This document shows, piece by piece, positions 13,894 through 17,666 of a DNA stretch of 17,666 nt. The position numbers and the translations under genes were made by a program. This stretch comes from DATAYF01 sp036272735 (GTDB lineage Bacteria > Chloroflexota > Ktedonobacteria > Ktedonobacterales > Ktedonobacteraceae). Location of the stretch: NCBI GenBank assembly GCA_036272735.1, contig DATAYF010000476.1, positions 1 to 17,666 on the forward strand, in the 5' to 3' direction. How positions within the stretch are numbered: position 1 is the stretch's first letter; every line of letters starts with the position of its first letter. The notes below the pieces were generated by a model, which was not told where the DNA came from, did no database searches, and saw only the letters and a list, made by a program, of their open reading frames with translations.

Positions 13894-14838
13894 ATGCTGT
13901 ACCCTAGCTATCTCAATCTGTATGAATCTGGCGAATTAGCAGAGCGGGCAGCCACGGCGTGGGAAGTGTTACGCGACTGTACCATTTGCCCGCAAAATTG
14001 TCATTGCAACCGTATCGCCGGAAAGACTGGCGTATGTCATTCAGGCACGGAGGCAATTGTGGCCTCGTGGAATGTCCACCGCCGCGAAGAGCCACCCATT
14101 AGCGGGACACGAGGGGCAGGAACCATCTTTTTTGGATATTGCCAGGCACGCTGTACCTACTGCCAAAATTTCTCGCTAAGCCAGGGAGGGCTGGGGCATC
14201 GCGTCGGCCCGGAACGTTTAGCAGAGATGATGCTTTACCTCCAGAAGAAACGTTGTCATAATCTGGACCTGGTCACTCCAACCCATTTTGTGCCACAGAT
14301 CCTTTCGGCGCTGGTGATTGCTTGTGGCAAGGGGTTAGCACTGCCGCTGGTCTACAACTGCGCGGGCTATGAAAACTTGGAGACCCTCAAACTGTTGGAT
14401 GGCGTAGTGGATGTGTATCTTCCTGACGCCAAGTATTCAGACAACCAGCATGCACTGCGCACCTCAAAAATGCCCAGGTATGTTGATTATAATCAGGCAG
14501 CGTTACGTGAAATGTATCGACAAGTCGGTCCTTTGCGGTACGATGAAGAGGACATAGCACGCAGGGGCATACTCATTCGTCACCTGGTCATGCCAGAGGA
14601 TATTGCAGGCACACGTGAAGTACTGCGCTGGATCGCAGAAGAGCTGGGGCCGGACACGCCGATCAGCTTGATGGACCAGTATTTCCCGGCCTGGAAAGCA
14701 GTCAACGATCCGGTACTCAACCGCCGCTTAACCTGGAGCGAGTATCGCACTGCGCTTGACGTCCTTGATGAATTTGATTTCACCAATGGCTACGTCCAGG
14801 AAGATCTGGAGATGATCGATACTACATCAGTGGTATAG
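13894..14838 (+). CDS. Radical SAM protein, PflX-type (PFL-activase homologue)
   Basis: A 314-aa protein of the group related to pyruvate-formate-lyase activating enzyme (COG1313, PflX). The radical SAM cluster motif is GYCQARCTYCQN, with C83, C87 and C90 as C-x3-C-x2-C binding a [4Fe-4S] that cleaves AdoMet. A second Cys set lies at the N-terminus (C29, C32, C36, C38, C48 in DCTICPQNCHCNR and TGVCH), typical of this group and perhaps holding another cluster. The rest is a partial TIM barrel. Its substrate is unknown for the family; no PFL-like glycyl radical enzyme is in the window. The ATG has CGGAG (13881-13885) eight bases upstream. It stands alone between a hairpin and the menaquinone genes. 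Confidence 0.9.
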   Translation: MLYPSYLNLYESGELAERAATAWEVLRDCTICPQNCHCNRIAGKTGVCHSGTEAIVASWNVHRREEPPISGTRGAGTIFFGYCQARCTYCQNFSLSQGGLGHRVGPERLAEMMLYLQKKRCHNLDLVTPTHFVPQILSALVIACGKGLALPLVYNCAGYENLETLKLLDGVVDVYLPDAKYSDNQHALRTSKMPRYVDYNQAALREMYRQVGPLRYDEEDIARRGILIRHLVMPEDIAGTREVLRWIAEELGPDTPISLMDQYFPAWKAVNDPVLNRRLTWSEYRTALDVLDEFDFTNGYVQEDLEMIDTTSVV

Positions 14839-14908
14839 TACATCAGTTTTTTATCACACTGTGACAATGTGAGCACGATGACTCTATCACTTGCTGGACA
14901 GGATTCTC

Positions 14909-14914
14909 TATAAT
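14909..14914 (+). promoter_or_regulatory. -10 box upstream of the prenyl synthase operon
   Basis: A perfect TATAAT without a clear -35 at 17 bases; TTGCTG at 14891 is only 12 bases away. It would start a transcript near 14921, about 130 bases before the prenyl synthase. Confidence 0.35.
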
Positions 14915-14933
14915 CTGATTAGGAGAGGATATA

Positions 14934-15032
14934 TTGATCTCACAACACCAGCGCATATTGTCAGTCTGGCCCAGGCAAAAGCTTCTCTCCGTCATGTATC
15001 AGGTTGCTGTCTGGTACGTGCCAGAAAGATAG
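14934..15032 (+). CDS. Possible 32-codon leader ORF before the prenyl synthase
   Basis: A TTG-initiated frame of 32 codons (start MISQHQRILSVWPRQKLLSV, ending YVPER) follows AGGAGAGG at 14921-14928, a better ribosome site than most here. It stops 19 bases before the prenyl synthase ATG. It contains two Trp codons and no recognised motif. It may be a leader peptide or chance; the TTG start and short length keep confidence low. Confidence 0.2.
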   Translation: MISQHQRILSVWPRQKLLSVMYQVAVWYVPER

Positions 15033-15051
15033 CGAAATGGAGAGTTCTTCA

Positions 15052-16041
15052 ATGAATACAACGGCCACGTTGAGCCGCCTATTTGCCGGAATTCAATCCG
15101 ATCTTGATCAGGTCGATGCCACTTTTCAGGAGCGAGCAACTTCTGGTCTAGATATCCTTAATTCGGCATCTATGCACGCGCTAGAGTCACCAGGGAAACG
15201 CCTGAGAACAGCGCTGACATTGTTGGCGGGAAAGCTAAACACCTATCGTTTCGACAAATTACTGCTCTTGAGTGTCGCCTTCGAGCTGGTTCACCTGGCA
15301 ACGCTCATTCATGATGACATTGTAGATGAAGCCAAAACGCGGCGTGGTTCACCAACCGTCAACGCGCTGTGGGGTGATAAGATTGCGATACTCCTTGGTG
15401 ATTACTACTTCGCCAAAACCGCTGGTTTGATTGCCGACATCGAAGATTTTCGCGTCGATCATCTCTTCTCCGATACTGTCGCAACCGTGTGCGAAGGAAC
15501 CATTATGGAGATGATGACGGCGCGCCGTGCCGATCTCACCATAGACGAGTACTATAAAAAGATCAAGAACAAAACGGCGTGTTTGATTGCAGCATGTAGC
15601 AAAGGCGGAGCCATCGTCAGCCAGGCATCCGACGAAGAAATAGGCTTACTCGAAGAATATGGCATCAATCTTGGTATCGCCTTCCAAATCATCGACGACG
15701 TTCTAGACTATACGAAAGACCAATCGACGATAGGCAAACCTGCCGGGAACGACCTGCGCCAGGGCATGGTCACGCTGCCATTAATCTATGCCCTGCAAGA
15801 GTCGTCGCAGCATGGGCGGCAGCAACAGGTGCAGGAACTATTGAGCGAGGATGAGCAGAAGGAAGCTGATATTCTCGAAGTTGTCAACTGGGTTGCGCAC
15901 GGCCCTGGTGTACAACACGCAATGATAGATACCCATCTATACGCCAACAAAGCGCGCGCAGCTCTGCACCATTTCCCAGCGTCGCCTGATCGCGATGTGC
16001 TCGACGAACTGATCGATTTCGTGATTATGCGCAATCGCTAA
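15052..16041 (+). CDS. Polyprenyl diphosphate synthase (trans, long chain)
   Basis: Chain elongation of allylic diphosphates with isopentenyl diphosphate to make a polyprenyl diphosphate, here probably the menaquinone side chain. From the ATG at 15052 (329 aa) GKRLR is at 48-52, the first aspartate-rich motif HDDIVDEA has D88, D89 and D92, and the second, QIIDDVLDY, has D215, D216 and D219. Residues four and five before the first motif are small (T and A), which in this family favours long products. The start is chosen over an in-frame ATG at 15037 because GGAGAG (15039-15044) is seven bases from 15052. menG follows by 40 bases, so the pair is probably one operon. Hepta- or octaprenyl length cannot be read from sequence. 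Confidence 0.92.
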   Translation: MNTTATLSRLFAGIQSDLDQVDATFQERATSGLDILNSASMHALESPGKRLRTALTLLAGKLNTYRFDKLLLLSVAFELVHLATLIHDDIVDEAKTRRGSPTVNALWGDKIAILLGDYYFAKTAGLIADIEDFRVDHLFSDTVATVCEGTIMEMMTARRADLTIDEYYKKIKNKTACLIAACSKGGAIVSQASDEEIGLLEEYGINLGIAFQIIDDVLDYTKDQSTIGKPAGNDLRQGMVTLPLIYALQESSQHGRQQQVQELLSEDEQKEADILEVVNWVAHGPGVQHAMIDTHLYANKARAALHHFPASPDRDVLDELIDFVIMRNR

Positions 16042-16081
16042 CCATCCCAAAAACATTCCGTTGAAATTAGGACAAAAAGTG

Positions 16082-16825
16082 ATGACAACACAAGTATCGT
16101 TGGAAGAGAAATTCCGTGCCTCCGGAGGGAAACGTCCTTATGTGCAACGCCTCTTTGGTCGCATTGCACGCATCTACGACCTGATGAATGGCTTGATGAG
16201 CTTTGGCTTAGACCGCTACTGGCGTAAGCGCGCTGCTCGCTATCTGGCATTAGGCAGCGGCGAAACCGGGCTTGACCTGGGGGTTGGTACCGCTGACCTC
16301 TCAATCGCCGTCATTCGTGGCTCTGGTCCTGGTACGCATATGATCGGCATGGATATTACGCCGGAGATGCTCGACCAGGGTAAGATCAAACTACAACGCC
16401 TGGGCTTGCAAAAGCAGATCGATCTACGCGTTGGAGATGCTGAGCATATCGACCTGCCCGATAACAGCGTCGATGGCTGTTGCTCGGCCTTCACAGCACG
16501 AAACCTGAGCGATATTCACCAGGGCTTTCGTGAAATGCTGCGCGTCGTACGACCAGGTGGACGAGTGGTGTGCCTGGAAATTAGTCACCCCCCTGGAAAA
16601 ATCTTTGGCGGTCTGTTTAACCTATACTTCTACAAACTCGCGCCACTATTTGGCTCCATTATTGGCAAAGCCATTGAAGAATACAATTACCTTCCTCATT
16701 CGCTCACAAACTTTCCGGGCGCACCCAAATTGAAGCAGATTATGGAAGAAGTTGGCTGGAGCGACGTGCGTTTCTATCGTCTGAACGGCGGGATTGTTGC
16801 CATACACGTCGGCACAAAACAATAA
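16082..16825 (+). CDS. menG: Demethylmenaquinone methyltransferase (UbiE/MenG family)
   Basis: The last step of menaquinone synthesis: AdoMet-dependent C-methylation of demethylmenaquinone. From the ATG at 16082 (247 aa) the AdoMet-binding motif LDLGVGTADLS is at 64-74, the family motif usually read as GxRNxxD appears as TARNLSD (138-144), the post-motif RVVRPGGRVVCLEIS follows, and YNYLPHSLTNFP at 201-212 matches the UbiE C-terminal signature. The ATG follows TTAGGAC at 16066-16072; an in-frame TTG at 16061 and GTG at 16079 are less likely. It is coupled to the prenyl synthase 40 bases upstream, whose product forms the tail of its substrate. No ubiquinone genes are seen, so menaquinone is the likelier quinone. 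Confidence 0.93.
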   Translation: MTTQVSLEEKFRASGGKRPYVQRLFGRIARIYDLMNGLMSFGLDRYWRKRAARYLALGSGETGLDLGVGTADLSIAVIRGSGPGTHMIGMDITPEMLDQGKIKLQRLGLQKQIDLRVGDAEHIDLPDNSVDGCCSAFTARNLSDIHQGFREMLRVVRPGGRVVCLEISHPPGKIFGGLFNLYFYKLAPLFGSIIGKAIEEYNYLPHSLTNFPGAPKLKQIMEEVGWSDVRFYRLNGGIVAIHVGTKQ

Positions 16826-16847
16826 TAAATTACCTATACATCTTACA

Positions 16848-16889
16848 AAGAGCGAGTATACGCGCGACAAAAAGGGCATACCCGCTCTT
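16848..16889 (+). terminator. Hairpin downstream of menG
   Basis: AAGAGCG (16848-16854) pairs with CGCTCTT (16883-16889), and GTAT (16856-16859) with ATAC (16878-16881), one mismatch between them and an 18-base loop. It lies 23 bases beyond the stop. There is no T-run, so it is a weak terminator candidate, or part of the left end of the adjoining mobile element. Confidence 0.4.
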
Positions 16890-17017
16890 CGTCTACACAT
16901 ACACCACCTAAAATTCGCGGCAAGGGTGCCCTTGGCTTCAAGCCAGAGGGGTGAATTGCCGCGTTCCTTCCCACCAAGTACTCGACAGCACGCGCTGTTT
17001 CGTGGTCAAATAAGCCC

Positions 17018-17666
17018 ATGAACATACAACGAGCGATCACCGTTTTGATTGCGCATGATGAGGACTTGCAGCAGACCCTCAAGGGGTTTCAGCACGTCCA
17101 GCAAGCGTTGTCTCCTTCTTGCTACAATGGCGGTAAACCATTGAACGCCTAGGATTTGCAGCGGTCCTGCTATCACAGCGTCAAAGGTTCGTTGCATGCG
17201 CAAATGACCATCTCTGCTATTCGCCTGGTGGCTGCTGCTTACGCCACTGCCAGGTCGCATAAGCAACCAGCGAAACGCCCCCTCCTCTTCAGAAAAGCAC
17301 GCGCCCTCTTTCTCATTGGCAAGCGTGGGCGTGATGCTGATTTTCGAACAGATGGTACCTTGTCCATCTGGACGGTTGGAGGTCGCAAGCACCTTCACTA
17401 CAGCATCCCTGACGACTTCAAAGCGACATTTGACCGTGCGACAGAAATTGATAGTCTCACGGTCATTGAGCGCAAGGGCGCGTTGCTCAGACGTGTCACC
17501 GTGACCCTGGATGTTCCAGAGCCAAAGGGGGTCTTGCCCGTCGACATTGACCTCAATGAGACCAATGCGCTGGTGGCTGTTGATCCCGATGGTCGGGAAT
17601 TGTTCATCAGTGGTAAAGTAGTCAAGGTCAAGAACCGACGTACCGTCAAGACCCGTGCCCGTCTCC
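17018..17666 (+). pseudogene. tnpB: TnpB-family nuclease of an IS605-type element, 5' part, with in-frame amber
   Basis: TnpB is the RNA-guided nuclease encoded by IS200/IS605-type elements. From ATG 17018 the frame gives 44 codons (NIQRAITVLIAHDEDLQQTL, like a TnpB N-terminal strand), then TAG at 17150-17152, then 171 further codons in the same frame without a stop up to the window edge. After the TAG come the middle TnpB region and a RuvC-I-like stretch, LPVDIDLNETNALVAVD (about codons 184-200), holding the candidate catalytic Asp; the usual Gly after DL is Asn. TAG is one base from TTG or other sense codons. The RuvC-II/III motifs, zinc finger and guide-RNA region would lie beyond the window. 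No TnpA gene is visible. No clear ribosome site precedes the ATG. Either a dead copy, a sequencing error, or a gene restarting inside. Confidence 0.8.

Noticed and set aside
3012..17152. Genome-wide amber suppression explaining the two in-frame TAG codons
   Set aside because: TAG is the normal stop of several intact genes here (aldolase, zinc-ribbon protein, uvrB, DHS-like, PflX-type), so it is read as stop.

Overview
The window reads as chromosomal DNA of a bacterium of moderate GC content, most likely a Ktedonobacteria-like member of the Chloroflexota. This rests on the mix of genes: a DhnA/FbaB-type class I aldolase, a class F-like sortase, a zinc-ribbon membrane protein with DUF4352-like ectodomains, a DUF4397 secreted protein, a bacterial deoxyhypusine-synthase-like enzyme, a menaquinone-type methyltransferase and a TnpB element. 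The assignment is an inference from gene content; no rRNA or tRNA gene was seen.

Layout. 1-2119: trxB (+) converges with a class I fructose-bisphosphate aldolase (-) on a perfect 56-bp palindrome that can serve as a two-way terminator. 2120-2936: a three-stem palindromic element, then a small coiled-coil protein of unknown function. 2937-6374: an envelope block on the minus strand with a sortase lipoprotein cut short by an in-frame amber codon, a two-domain DUF4397 secreted protein, and a zinc-ribbon/transmembrane/DUF4352-like protein with four 15-residue repeats in its linker. 6375-8763: a divergent promoter region with a 35-bp-arm hairpin, then uvrB. 8804-9190: a REC-only response regulator (-). 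9407-12400: a polyamine set of three + strand genes (DHS/homospermidine-synthase-like, SpeD-like pyruvoyl decarboxylase, agmatinase). 12631-13770: a long, highly charged, probably disordered protein. 13894-14838: a PflX-type radical SAM protein. 15052-16828: a long-chain polyprenyl diphosphate synthase followed by menG/ubiE, probably one menaquinone operon. 17018-17666: the 5' part of an IS605-type tnpB with an in-frame amber codon, running off the window.

The most interesting part is the polyamine set. There is no spermidine synthase, so the product of a true AdoMet decarboxylase has no local user. The SpeD-like protein has lost the segment that normally precedes the cleavage site and has Gln-Ser where Glu-Ser is usual. 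If it is an arginine decarboxylase, the three enzymes would form a complete route arginine -> agmatine -> putrescine -> homospermidine (or a related triamine). That is a hypothesis resting on residues, gene order and known precedents of SpeD homologues that changed substrate. Two other genes (sortase, tnpB) each carry a single in-frame TAG within otherwise intact coding sequence.
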